This document shows, in pieces, positions 1 to 10,800 of a DNA stretch of 64,000 bases. Source of the stretch: Plasmopara viticola (Eukaryota > Oomycota > Peronosporomycetes > Peronosporales > Peronosporaceae). A program made the translations under genes and the position numbers. The notes under the pieces are model-generated. The model did no database searches, had not been told where the DNA came from, and was given only the letters and a program-made list of their open reading frames with translations. The stretch's first letter is position 1, and each line of letters starts with the position of its first letter. Location: positions 62,001-126,000 of the forward strand of contig MBPM02000114.1 of assembly GCA_001695595.3 (NCBI GenBank). Reading direction: 5' to 3'.

Positions 1-135
1 CAATGCCAAGGACTAAATTGTTATGAAGTCTACAATCTCAAACCAACTGAGCCTTAAGACTTCGTACCCTCATAAGATCAAGACTGGTGGGGCTCTTTTG
101 TCTTAAGATTAATAAGATGGATGTCTTTCTTTGCA
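1..135. other. Sequence outside the repeat family (left edge)
   Basis: I find no second copy of these bases in the window, whereas the sequence from about 136 onward recurs ten times. It ends in a pyrimidine-rich stretch and TTGCAG at 131-136, which resembles a 3' splice site. It may be the left border of the amplified array, or an intron end of a gene lying to the left. No coding signal was recognised. Confidence 0.5.
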
Positions 136-966
136 GAAAACTACAGTCACAACCCGCCCGAACGCGATTGTGACCACCGCAAAGGACATCACGACGTGGG
201 CATTGCACTATCGTCGGTGCCTGGAAAACGATATATTCCAGGCCACCGAGCAACTACAGCTACGGCAAAAACGACTACGATCACAAGGACTACGGCCACG
301 ATGCTTACGCCTACAAGGTTGACGACCAGTCACAAGAGCTATGGGTACAAAGAACGCAGCAAAGGATACGGCTATAGCAAGTATGGCAAGGACTACGGCG
401 ACTACAGCCATGAAAACTACGGCCAAGGCAACGACTTCTACGGCCACGGCAACGACTACTACGGCAACGACAAGGACTATCGGTCTACCGAGCCCTGTTG
501 TGATTGCATCTCATATTTCCCGACGAGAACACGATTGCTTGAAAGGTGATTTTGGGCAAATCGAGGACATTGACGATGTGAGAAACGGATCGCTGTTGTT
601 CAGGCCGATCGCAAGCGCCTCCGATGATCTCGACGTTGCGTTCCTTGTAGACAAGCACAATCTATTCACATTAGAGATATTTAAATCAACGATCAAGACG
701 CACAGCTGCTCATGGACAGCTTGACACAACAGCAATGGGATGCACTTGGAGGTGGATTCGTACCAGCGTATTGGAGGACAAGCACAAGTCCAATTTACGC
801 TCCAAATGCGCCGCGGTTTAATGTGCTCACAGCATTTGGCGAGTTGTTGAATAAGGCACTTCGTTTTCCAAGCAGGTCAATACTACTTCCTCTTAGGCGC
901 TGTTTCTACCATCAAGCTCACTTGGCCAGAACAAAGGCGATTATCGAAGGATGGGTGTCGAGATGA
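136..966 (+). pseudogene. Copy A: GY-repeat/HNH chimeric Crinkler pseudogene, internally deleted
   Basis: The first part (to about 480) encodes Tyr/Gly/Asp-rich sequence with units such as YGHGND in one open frame from 121. At about 480 it jumps straight into the HNH part, so the GY tail and the CRN linker present in the other copies (about 600 bp) are missing. The HNH_2-like part is seen as ISRREHD, a GSLLFRPIASASDDLDVAFLVD stretch read in pieces, and then the conserved GELL..KALRFPSRS segment at about 835-880. Fungal and oomycete HNH_2 domains have the same order (His after hydrophobic residues, NGLLL, AFD...FL, then a P-rich RPFRR.L motif). The two halves lie in different frames (stops near 722). 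Sited at the short end of unit U1, next to segment D. A broken copy is certain; the HNH family call is by motif only. Confidence 0.65.
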
Positions 967-1240
967 CTTCTCGTCAAAAAGGATCACACTGGAAGAAAAG
1001 ATGAAATTGCTATTCTTAGCAATATGAATATCTCCAAAAGTTCGCCATAGCGACTTCAATCAAATTATCGTGGACGGTGATATAGCTGTTTGTTCGCCGG
1101 GTCCATTCCATTGAAACACGTGTGGTTGAATAGAAGCGGCGCGACATCCATAACGCTCGTTCATTCTAATCACCTGTAGGATCTGATATCCTGTTAGACA
1201 AGAAGAGCTTCGCGCTAATTACAGAACCTCGACAAGCAGC
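967..1240 (+). pseudogene. Truncated Crinkler header remnant (short-end type)
   Basis: About 1020-1130 matches the header seen in full at 46,341-46,748 (minus strand), through the part encoding HVWL. It then diverges into segment D before the VTLDEH motif. The same truncation is found at the short ends of units U2 and U4 (about 17,040-17,215 and 26,474-26,700), so it is a fixed boundary of the unit and not a random decay event. No open frame survives. Confidence 0.5.
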
Positions 1241-1304
1241 TAACAGGTTTAGATCAAACAGAAGACCAAAAAAACAGTAGCTAATTCTTATGCCGTACAT
1301 TCGT

Positions 1305-1577
1305 TCAATTTATTTTTGAATGATGGATATTTATTCTTGATAGATATATATAACTGAAGTGTAGCTTATCGTTTTCAACAATCCACTTAACGGACTTGTT
1401 TTTATGTTTGACCCGACGCACGATATAGCTATCGTCTCCAGCTTGGAACTTGCCGTCTAAAAAGCGCCTGATATTCGAGTCTTCCAATTGTTCGTTGTAT
1501 AACCATCGACAGTACGAGGCATTTTGCTCATGGACTTCCTCAGGAGATTTCCTTTTAAATTTTCCAAACTCAGACAT
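1305..1577 (-). CDS. Small protein with two ExoX C-terminal-like motifs
   Basis: An intact 90-residue frame starting at an ATG (MSEFGKFKRKS). Residues 4-27 fit the exodeoxyribonuclease X C-terminal-like pattern (FGK.K.KS.EEV...ASYCRWLYN), and residues about 54-75 look like a second, weaker copy (KHKNKSVKWIVENDK..FSY). In known proteins this small module accompanies nucleases and is common in large DNA virus and mobile-element proteins; its role is not settled. It is the most complete of five copies in the window and the only one with the full first motif. It points away from the 80-residue ORF at 2063. Function beyond the motif is unknown. Confidence 0.5.
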   Translation of the reverse strand: MSEFGKFKRKSPEEVHEQNASYCRWLYNEQLEDSNIRRFLDGKFQAGDDSYIVRRVKHKNKSVKWIVENDKLHFSYIYLSRINIHHSKIN

Positions 1578-1754
1578 TTTTTGTAGTGTATGTGGTATAT
1601 GGGGTATGCTCGTATATTGTATAGAAGATAATTCAGGATCACAATTTAATTAACTCACGACTGATTCATATTTTGTAATTCTGTTACGAAAAGATACTGT
1701 AATTACTTCATCGCGTAATGGTAGCTGTTTGTTGACATTTATGTTACATTTAGA

Positions 1755-2000
1755 TTAAAAAAGACCAACCACCTGACTAAACAAATGTTGTGTTGATTTT
1801 CTGCGTCCGTAATTATGTTGATGATTTAAATTATTATAGTTTTGTGCTTCAGTGTTTTCTGCCCATTGACACCATAGGATGGGGCTTGTCAAAATTGGAT
1901 TTTTATTTTTTTGTTTGTTTCTAATAGTGTAGGGATGGGGGTCAAGGAGTGTGTAAAAAGAGAAAAATAAGTTATAGTGCAAATGTTGCTTTATCATCAT
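1755..2000 (-). pseudogene. Variant of the 72-residue ORF family, altered 5' end
   Basis: The C-terminal two thirds (CQWAENTEAQNYNNLN and on to FSQVVGLF) match the 72-residue ORF present at 16,292, 27,164, 58,176 and 59,007. Here an extra base run near 1915 shifts the frame, so the usual MTPIP start is lost and a different upstream start is open. It is Asn/Gln-rich with no recognised domain. It lies between the ExoX-like ORF and the divergent 80-residue ORF in segment D. Coding status is uncertain. Confidence 0.25.
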
Positions 2001-2062
2001 ATACTTTCATCGTTCATTGGACTCGTCTCCAGAAGACGTTCAACTTCAGCTCACGGTCTTAA

Positions 2063-2305
2063 ATGCAAAAGACTGCTTCCAACACGGTACACTTAATTGA
2101 GGACGACGCCACAACCGCTTCTATTGTAGGCTACACAGCTGTTGAATCCAAATATGGCCTTAACAGCAACAAATTCAACATTAAAATGGTGTTTTGTAAT
2201 TTGATCATACAGCATACGGCTAGACGACTTCACTCGGCTTCATGGTCTCGGTTGACCGTACCATACAGTCATCTATGGCCATGCTGTTTACAGTCGCTAA
2301 TTTGA
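2063..2305 (+). CDS. 80-residue ORF of unknown function, copy 1
   Basis: An ATG-initiated frame beginning MQKTASNTVHLIEDD. Six copies of identical length occur in the window (2063, 15,932, 27,500, 32,914, 57,816, 59,343), each open over the full length and differing by a few residues. No signal peptide, membrane segment or known motif was recognised. Conservation may only reflect recent duplication, since several of the few differences change the residue. Listed as a possible gene because no copy is broken. Confidence 0.25.
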   Translation: MQKTASNTVHLIEDDATTASIVGYTAVESKYGLNSNKFNIKMVFCNLIIQHTARRLHSASWSRLTVPYSHLWPCCLQSLI

Positions 2306-3130
2306 ATGAATACTTTACGTCACAGTAATCTTGACAACAATTGAGAATTAGACTTTATCTGCTGCTATGCAGTTCCTTCTCAACGCGAACAGACACGAAA
2401 TTTGTTTTACTGCAAACCTTAAAATCTTCGACCAACTTCCATTATCGAACTGCTCAAGTTTAGATCGGCATTAGCAGCTTTTATTGTATCAAAACTACAG
2501 TCGGCGAGTCAGCGTCTAATATATGCTGTTTGCGTATTTCACACGGACATATCAAATAGTTTAATAGTACCCACTCTAGAGGCTATTTGCTTTGGGATAC
2601 TTAGGATCGGTACTAGTCATGGGGTTATGACTTTGAGTGGTTTTGAAAAAACCTTGAATCGTCATTAGTCATGTCGAAGCTCAAAGTCCCGCCGGTGCGC
2701 ATGGCGACACCCGGAATCCGGCTACACTGTGGCCCTACGGGGCTCAATGAGGCTATTTTGTCATTAAACTTTCTACGATCAAACAATGAAACCGCAACGA
2801 CATCTGACAAGCCACTTCTGACAACAGGAGGTGCCGAACATAGAGATCAAGTTGTGGTTCGTGAGTGAGATGGAGGACATCGCAGCCAAGGGCGGCTCAG
2901 CGCTTGAGTTCATTTCCAGCCTCTCGGGGCACGATCGTTGCCTTGATTGTGTGCTGTTCTCACACGGAAGATACATTTTCTTTATACTGTAACAAAAAAC
3001 CCAATAGAGATGTTTTGGAAAATAGCTCGCCCTGTACTCCAATTAGCCCTCCTTGCTATGTTCAATGCAATATAATAAGGCGATTTTTTGTTATGTTATC
3101 GATAGTGTCATGGTCAACTTTCCATTAAAG
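2306..3130 (+). other. Segment D, degenerate coding sequence
   Basis: Both strands carry short open frames that recur in every copy of segment D. On the plus strand, 2671-2868 begins MSKLKVPPVRMATPG, with in-frame codons before it giving FEWF.KNLESSLV-like sequence. A further frame (clearest at 28,235-28,444) encodes WFVSEMEDIAAKGGSALEF. The frames are offset from each other, as in a gene broken by frameshifts. I do not recognise the family. Here 2640-2650 carries an extra A relative to other copies. Confidence 0.35.
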
Positions 3131-4500
3131 TCGAAATGGTGCGTTAATTCTTGACGCCCAAAAGTCGTCCATGTCGTCATTATGCATTCTCTTGCCAACA
3201 TATAGAAGACGCTTGTAACCATCGCTTACGACCACTGTATTCAGCACTCGAAGGCATCGATATTTGAGTTCAAAGAGCCGATGCGATACCAATAGTCAAT
3301 CGCTGATGATACTGGTAGTCTATTGGCTAGAAGGAAAGCTGGGTCACAAGCGATCGATCGATCAGATACTTAGCGTCATTTGACACACTCAATTTGATGC
3401 GCGGTCAATGGGAAGACCAAACATATATGACCAGGTAGGTGGCCCGATCCATTCCAACTACTAGCAACACACGATCGTATGAAGCACAATGTAATCGGCT
3501 TGATAAGTTCTCATTAATTGCACAACTATGGCTCACGTATTAGTTGGAGTATGATTCACTTGCGTAGTAGGTCAGCCGCGTTCTATTCACAATTTTTATC
3601 ATCCGTCAACAACCACTAAAGTCAGCAAGGTGTACGTGTCCAAACAGGCACAATAGTTATCAGACAAAGCATACGAGTATTTTGTGCTACACTCTAGCCG
3701 GTATAGCGCCCGATTCGCACCCACTTCTATAGAAGCTTCAGGTTGGGTGTTCATTTTAAAAAAAATGTAAGAAATTTAAAAAATAAAGGCTCAAGCATTC
3801 AAGTTCTATCAGCCACACGATTGGCCAATGTTCTTGTGGTAAACAAATGTTTTGTCCCACACAAACACCGTAAGCTACATGTCGACCCAGAGTTGAGCTT
3901 GGGCGGAAAACATGACCGCGCTCTACCTGCTATCGGGAGTAGTCAAGTCCCAATATAGTAAGGGGGCTTTTAGCGACACAGTAGCGAATTAGTCAATTGC
4001 GCACACCGCGCGCAGTCTAGTATAGACTCTGTCTCAGCGCACACCACCTATCCTACGACCTGTCAGGTCGGATCAACCAGCGGACCAAGCTTAAGGAATA
4101 AACGACGAGAACATAAAGAAAAACTTCATTAAATTTCTTTCACGAAGCTTAGACCTTCTCTCCTGTCGGGGTTCAATGTGAGATTACAGCCTCGAAAAGT
4201 TTACAAGAGCCGATATATTACACTGTTGTGGGCCTGAAAACTCGAACTGTACCAATAGCGTCACACAAATGGAGAGATGCAGAACAAGTTATAAGATGGC
4301 CTGGACAAAGCATCAAAGAAGGATTGTTGACGATGCCGTTCTAAGCGCTCATCAATTTGAGCATCTGAACGTACTTAAATTCCTCAGAAAGGACACATTC
4401 GACCTTTTACCAAAAAAGAGAGCATTGAAACGTATGGTACATAATTTAGAAAGTATTTGCTATATGTAACATAAATGGTCCCGCCGCTAGCTTCTCCTTG
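3131..4500. other. Segment C, beta lineage, no recognised gene
   Basis: Present in all units. Short frames at 3743-3958 (LANVLVVNKCFVPH) and 4269-4469 (KHQRRIVDDAVL) recur in position but not intact. At about 4340 (after GACGATGCCG) this lineage lacks the 0.9-kb coding segment and MULE found in the alpha lineage at 29,742, 35,152 and 55,738. Inverted copies: 13,601-15,130 here in the window, direct copies 18,650-20,170 and 60,371-61,700. Confidence 0.4.
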
Positions 4501-6921
4501 CTCCAATCTCCAGCAAGAGAGAAAGCCATGCTTCACATTGTCTAATACCGACTAAAAAGGTCTACCACTTCCAAATACGCCGCTACTCTATACTCAAATG
4601 CATTGTTCGCTGGCCATAACAGTGGAGCAAAGGAACGCGGAGAAGACCTTGTGCATAGCAAACTATTGACAGACTATCAGTAATGATATCACTGCCAGAC
4701 AGCCAATATGAAAAGGCGGTATCGACAGTACCACAAGATGCGCAAATCTCAAACCTCTCGATGCCTGTAGTGATTCGCTGAGGGTGATTATCGTGCCCGG
4801 TCCTCAAGCTACTTACAGCAAATTAAGCGACACATCGTAGTCTTTGTACTGCTACCGTAAAAATAGGTCGGGTGCAGCTTAGAAAGGATCGAATTGTATA
4901 TCAAATAAGCTGGCTGGAACATCATTCTTCTTGGGGATTACTATAAAGTCGTAAAACTTTCTTTGCCGTAACACAAACTACACGGCTTTCATCGTACTGT
5001 AAGGTGTATGGTCTCTACCGACCGGCCAATGTATGTTCGGACAGGAGGCGTAGGACAAAAATCACAGCTTAGCATTCTACTACGTCAGCGATTCATCATA
5101 CAATCGTTTTTGTATCATCCTTCATAGTAAATTGTGACAAAGAACTATCGACATCTAACACACAACACGTCCGACAAACGTGTGGCTAGGCTGCTACTCG
5201 ATAAAAAGCAGAGCTTGCGACCCCAATGTGACCCGATGAGCGATGATGAGCGACACATGCCATCATTGACAGTATACAATTTTCGATATTAGCAATTAGT
5301 TATGGTAGCACAAGTCGTTGCGAGCATTACTTTAAGTAGTGACAGAATGGCAAGCGCCAGCGTGATGATAAGTTGTACAGAAATATAACTTTTACGTTTG
5401 GTGCAAGACTCGAACGACAAATCGTCCGAGTGCGTTATGCTTGATAATTGAGTGGAGGCTTATCGAGCAACTTCGTTTCGTTGCAAGTTCTAACACCTTA
5501 GCGACAATATGTTAAGTCCAGATGCGAGTAAGCAAGTCCTTACTAAAATGCTAGCTTCAAGACATTTTATTTAAATGACTGCGATACTAAGCCGCAATAT
5601 TTTTCAAGCTTTACTGGCATCAATGCGAACAAAGAAGTAGACATATCCAATCAACGACAGTGCTACGACGCATGTTATTCTGATGCAGAAACGTTTTCGT
5701 TCATTTTAGCAAACTTCAGATTCTAGCAATGTCATAGCCATCAAAAGTACTAGCTCGGCTGCTCGAAAATGTTGTCGTGCTTGAATTTCATCGACAAAAA
5801 GAACGATTGCTAGCTCCAGCATAACCAATTATGCAGCAAAGTTGAACCGAAACGTGCTAAAAGAAACATTTTTCACTAAAATTGCTCAAAAGCAGCTGCA
5901 CTGATTTGATGCAATCAGTGCATGTATGAAGTCGCTCCCTTTTACTGAGTGGTGGATGCAGACGGGAGCAAGCTTGACCATCACACGCACGACGAGGGAC
6001 GACAAGATAGATGTCTGACGAAAGAAAAGTAGAACAGCTATGCGAACATTCGTATAATTAGGCTTTGCCTTCGCATAGGGATAAAGGCGAACGGAGATGC
6101 GTGTAATCACTTAACTTTTCTTTTAATCAAAGGAAGAAAAATGGATGGTCATCAACTGTGGTCTCTACTGCACACATTGACCGGCTGTGGATGATGCATT
6201 GTTTTACACAAACCCAATGGATGAGTTTTAGAGAGCAAATGTTACCTTCATCATGATCTATTTGGACACTTCGAGCCTGGATTGCTTATTAAGGAAATTT
6301 ATCCCTGACATTTGACGTACCAAGAAAAATGTTTTGTGAGGCATGTTCTAATCTAAAATATTGCTTTTCGATCAACATATACAAACCATTTAGCAGACTT
6401 GAAAGTGCTGTTTTTGGGTCGATTTTCTATCGACAAGCTCCTTTAGCTACGTCACAATTAAATGTATAGTTTCTCACGGTAAACAAACGTACATCTTCTT
6501 ACCTTACAACGGCCAAATTGTCGATCAGTATTGTTCATATCATGACACGATATTCTGATGATTTGATCACGACTGTACGCGTAGATGACGCTGCTTAAAC
6601 TCGTGCTTAATTCGTGCCTTTTCAACAAGATGTCAAAAGCGTCCGGTTTATATGCGCATGACTCAGAAGCATCAAATTGGTGCAAATGATAGTGAGCCTA
6701 ACTTTTTTATGATATGATCTCATTCCTCTTTATTTACAATTAAAATGGAGTCTTCTATGAGGATTGCATTTAGCTTTTTTGTACTATCGTCACAGTGATA
6801 AGCATGTATGGTGCATTCTTCGACATCAGCGTATTGCGCAAACTGCCTCACAAATCTATCTTACAAATGAATGGGGTGACAGGAATCCAGATAATGAAGC
6901 ATTCAATTATCTGCTACAGTT
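4501..6921 (-). other. Segment B, degenerate, no recognised gene
   Basis: Holds several 60-75 residue frames on the minus strand that recur in the other B segments: 4583-4807 (contains EICASCGTVDTAF), 5886-6110 (ISVRLYPYAKAKPNYTN) and 6458-6685 (DASESCAYKPDAFDILLKR). Around 6780-6920 the plus strand reads KHVWCILRHQRIAQT. None is long enough, or similar enough to a known family, to name. The even spread of frames separated by stops suggests one or more dead genes. Confidence 0.35.
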
Positions 6922-7475
6922 TTAGCCAGCCCCTCGACTTCGTGACAAACAATCACGCAGATCGAAAAGCGTGATAGACCAAGAGGGTCCTGCAACACCT
7001 TTTTTGCTGCGGAACGTTCGGCACCAGCTGCAGGACGTCTTGCACCGGCTTACTGAGTAGTCATAAATAATAAACGATTTACTTGTTTCAAGCAAACCAC
7101 ATGATCTAACCATGTACGATAGTAACAGTAACGCGAAGTAGCTTGCGAATTATGCAATTCATTACTTAAAATACCATATAATAATACGATCACCACCACC
7201 ACGTAGATTTCCCCTTTGTTTGGCTTAAAGTAGTCTTTGAAAAACTTCGGTTTCTTGGTCCACAACAACGGAAGCATGTGCAAATAGCCTTCCGGGTGTC
7301 TATGTTCATCGAGCGTCACACCTTCCGCGCCGCTTCTATCCAAACACACGTGTTTCAGTGAGATCGACCCAGCAAACGAACACTTATATAACCCACCGTC
7401 CACGATAATGTGATTGGAGTCGCTAAGGCAAACATCCAGAGATGTTCGTATAGCCAAGAAATAGCAATAACATCT
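6922..7475 (-). pseudogene. Crinkler header, copy B
   Basis: Read from 7475 downward on the minus strand: DGGLYKCSFAG, then HVCLDRSGAEGVTLDEH, then LLWTKKPKFFKDYF and GEIYVVVVI. Crinklers of Phytophthora carry an N-terminal header that ends in a VTLDEHG...LWIKNP..FG...P..G.IHVLVVVP stretch, and this matches in order. The usual WL of the DWL part is CL here. It is placed after the HNH part of copy B, and no C-terminal effector domain follows; the tail (6922-7113) reads Cys/Ser/Arg-rich residues and stops. The frame is open over 153 residues (7050-7511). Confidence 0.6.
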
Positions 7476-8850
7476 TTTCTTCCAGTGTGAACCCTCCTGA
7501 CAAGAAGTCATCGAAGCTATAATCTTTCGACACCCATCCTTGGGTAAACGCCTTTGCTCTGGCCAACTGAGCTTGATGGTACAAACAGCGCCTTAAAGGT
7601 TGTGGTATTGACCTGCTTGGAAAACGAAGTGCCTTACCATCCAGCTCGCCAAGTGTTGTGAGCGCATTAAACCGCGGCGCATTTGGAGCGTAGATTGGAC
7701 TTGTGCTTGCCCCCCAATATGCTGATACAAATCCGCCTCCAAGTACATCCCATTGCTCTTGGGTCAAGCTGTCCACGAGCAGCTGTGCGTCTAGATCGTT
7801 GGATTGAAATTGTCTAATGTGAACAGATCGTGCTTGTCGACAAGGAACGTAATGTCGAGATCATCGAAGGCGCTAGCGATCGGCCCGAACAACAGCAATC
7901 CGTTATTCACAACGTCAATATTCTCGATTCGCACAAAATTACCTTTGAAGCGATCGTGTTTTCGTCGGAAAAGATGGGATGCAATCACAACAGGACTCGC
8001 TAGATCAACATTCATCACCATGCAAAGAAGCATCGAGTCCCCATTCTTATTTTTCCCACAATCGCATTTGAAGTCCTTCACCGATTGCTGCTTCAGCTTT
8101 TGAGTTCTCGAATCCGTGGTACTGGGAATGTTCCAGAACGTGCGTTGGAACTACGTGGCAGCAATTGCTGCGTATAGAGAGGAAGTGTGGTCTTTGGCCG
8201 AAATCACCACCAGCACGTGAATTTCCCCTTCGTTTGGCTCAAATCTCTCTCCAAAGTTCGTATAGTTCTTGATCCACAACGAACGGATCCTTGTGCGTAA
8301 TGAATCCGTCGTATGACGAATAGTAGTCCGGGTAATAGCCAAAGGCTTTGCCACCGAATCCTTCGCCGTAACTATAGTAGTCATTGCCGTTGCCGTAGTT
8401 GTCGTTGCCGTGGCCGTAGTAGTCGTTGCCGTGGCCGTAGAAGTCGTTGCCGTGGCCGTGGTACTCATGGCTGTAGTCGTCGTAGTCCTTGCGTATTTGC
8501 TGTAGCCGCTGTGTTCCTTGTGCACGAAGCTCTTGTGGTTGGGGTCGTCGTCCTTGCAGGCGAAAGCAACGTGGCCGTAGTCCTTGTAATCATAGTCGTC
8601 TTTGCCGTTTCTGTAATCTATTGACTCGGTGGCCTGGGATTTATCGTCTTCCAGGCGCCGACTATAGTGCAATCAATGCCCATGTCGTGGTGTCTTTTGC
8701 GGTAGTCACAATCGTGCTTAAGCGGGTGGTGAATGTAGTCCCCGTAGGAGCCAAGGAGCGATTTCCGCTGAAGCATTTCGGGCATCGATCGATTGCAGGA
8801 TGGAGGCACTGACATATCGGCTTAGCACTGCAAGCATATTAAACTGCATC
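7476..8850 (-). pseudogene. Copy B: GY/CRN/HNH chimeric pseudogene
   Basis: Transcription order: GY repeat part (about 8840-8290), CRN linker (about 8290-8110, GEIHVLVVIS), HNH_2-like part in two blocks. Block one is 8081-7791, with SHL, VNNGLLLFGPIASAFDD and a terminal stop after NPTI; block two is 7776-7423, beginning MDSLTQEQWD and including GELDGKALRFPSRS. The stop between the blocks recurs in other copies and would cut a product before the second half. CRN proteins with HNH-like domains (CRN13 type) act in the host nucleus in known cases. This copy cannot make a full product. It diverges from copy C across the 400-bp spacer. Confidence 0.65.
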
Positions 8851-8889
8851 TTGGCCGCACAGTTGCTTGACTTGCATGGATGTATTTGC

Positions 8890-9385
8890 TAGTTGTCGAT
8901 TGCTGAGAAGAAGGCGAAATGAAAAGTGAGAGAGCGCAATATCTTAAGAGCGCTTCCTATTTGATGTGACACGGCAAGAATAGTCTCTTGCAAGTCTCTT
9001 GCGAACTGTACGGCAAGCGTAATCACTCTCGAGTCTCTTTCAGTATCTTGAGAGAGCTTTGTATATGACGATCGACCGAAGTGCCAATGCAAAAGAATTT
9101 GCAAGAGAATGACATATTTCTAAAAGCCGATTGACAAGGGTACCTTAATTATGATTGCATAGAAAAGTAAAACAGATGATCAGCTGGCTGTCCCAATTCT
9201 TGACACCTCGGAAAACTTATTCTCTAGCAAATTCTCTTGCCGTGCCACTTTGTATACAAAGCTTTCTTCAAAACTGAAAGAGACTAATGATAAAAGCGTC
9301 TGCGAACACATCAATAATCAGCATTTGATCATTTCTCGCTCTCTCACTATTCATTTCGCCTTCTCCTCAGCAATCGACAACTAGC
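8890..9385. promoter_or_regulatory. Bidirectional promoter-like spacer between copies B and C
   Basis: The perfect arm symmetry stops at 8936 and 9337, leaving a 400-bp non-identical centre. At each arm edge there is TCATTTCG (plus 9351-9358, minus 8922-8915), matching the TCATTYY core of the oomycete initiator, about 75-80 bp before the first codon position of each gene. The centre itself is an old, diverged inverted repeat: GCAAGAGAAT and CTCTTTCAG blocks occur on both sides. Recurs at 24,630-25,030 in this orientation and at 42,925-43,324 reversed. Promoter activity is inferred. Confidence 0.45.
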
Positions 9386-9427
9386 AAATACATCCATGCA
9401 AGTCAAGCAACTGCGCGGCCAAGAAGC

Positions 9428-10800
9428 AGTTTAATATGCTTGCAGTGCTAAGCCGATATGTCAGTGCCTCCATCCTGCAATCGATCGATGCCCGAAATGC
9501 TCCAGCGGAAATCGCTCCTTGGCTCCTACGGGGACTACATTCACCACCCGCTTAAGCGCGATTGTGACTACCGCAAAAGACACCACGACATGGGCATTGA
9601 TTGCACTATAGTCGGCGCCTGGAAGACGATAAATCCCAGGCCACCGAGTCAATAGATTACAGAAACGGCAAAGACGACTATGATTACAAGGACTACGGCC
9701 ACGTTGCTTACGCCTGCAAGGACGACAACCCCAACCACAAGAGCTTCGTGCACAAGGGACACAGCGGCTACAGCAAATACGCAAGGACTACGACGACTAC
9801 AGCCATGAGTACCACGGCCACGGCAACGACTTCTACGGCCACGGCAACGACTACTACGGCCACGGCAATGACAACTACGGCAACGGCAACGACTAATATG
9901 GTTACGGCAAAGGATACGGTGGCAAAGCCTTTGGCTATTACCCGGACTACTATTCGTCATACGACGGACTAATTACGCACAAGGATCCATTCGTTGTGGA
10001 TCAAAAACCCGACAAACTTTGGCGAGAGATTTGAGCGAATCGACGGGGAAATCCACGTGCTGGTGGTGGTTCCGGCCAAAGACCACACTACCTCTCTATA
10101 CGCAGCAATTGCTGCCACGTTGTTCCAACGCACGTTCTGGAACATTCCCAGTACCACGGATTCGAGAACTCAAAAGCTGAAGCAGCAATCGGTGAAGGAC
10201 TTCAAATGCGATTGTGGGAAAAAAAGAACGGCGACTCGATGCTTCTTTGCATGGTGATGAATGTTGGTCTACCGATTCCTGTTGCGATTACATCTCATCT
10301 TTCTCGACGAGAACGCGATCGCCTCAAAGGTAATTTTGTGCGAATCGAGAATATTGACGTTGTAAATGACGGATTGCTGCTGTTCAGGCCGGTCGCAAGC
10401 GCCTTCGATGACCTCGACATTGCGTTCCTTGTCGACAAGCACGATCTGTTAACATTAGATATTTTAATTCAACGATCTAGACGCAGCTGCTCGTGGATAG
10501 CTTGACCAAAGAGCAATGGGATGTACTCGGAGGTGGCTTCGTATCAGCATATTGGAGGGAAAGCACAAGTCCAATTTATTTTGGCGAGCCGGATGGTAAG
10601 GCATTTCGTTGGCGAGCCGGATGGTAAGGCACTTCGTTTTCCAAGCAGATCAATTCTACGTCCTTTTAGGCGCTGTTTGTACCATCTAGCGCAGTTGGCC
10701 AGAACAAAGGCGATTGCACGAAGGGTGGGTGTCGAAGCGTTCACTTTGGAAGAAAAGATGATATTGCTATTTCTTGGCTATACAAACATCTCCGGAAGTT
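9428..10800 (+). pseudogene. Copy C: GY/CRN/HNH chimeric pseudogene
   Basis: Mirror of copy B. The ATG used by other copies (as at 25,118) is AAG here (near 9424). The GY frame gives GNDFYGHGNDYYGHGNDN then an in-frame stop (TAA near 9894), and ends in YYPDYYSSYDG. The CRN linker frame (9994-10,257) holds GEIHVLVVVP and runs to KDFKCDCGKK. HNH block one is 10,206-10,505 (SHLSRRERD, VNDGLLLFRP), and block two (10,521-10,808) has a 28-bp tandem duplication at 10,583-10,638 that replaces the IYAPNAPRFNVLT part. Several frame breaks; not a working gene. Confidence 0.65.

Noticed and set aside
3340..3365. GATCGATCGATC run as a possible special site
   Set aside because: A short simple repeat present in every beta segment C with no further structure.
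4583..4807. EICASCGTVDTAF frame of segment B as a zinc-ribbon transcription factor (large DNA virus late factor type or TFIIB type)
   Set aside because: Only one CxxC pair is visible, no second metal-binding pair or family core motif follows in frame, and the frame is short. Not enough to name a family.
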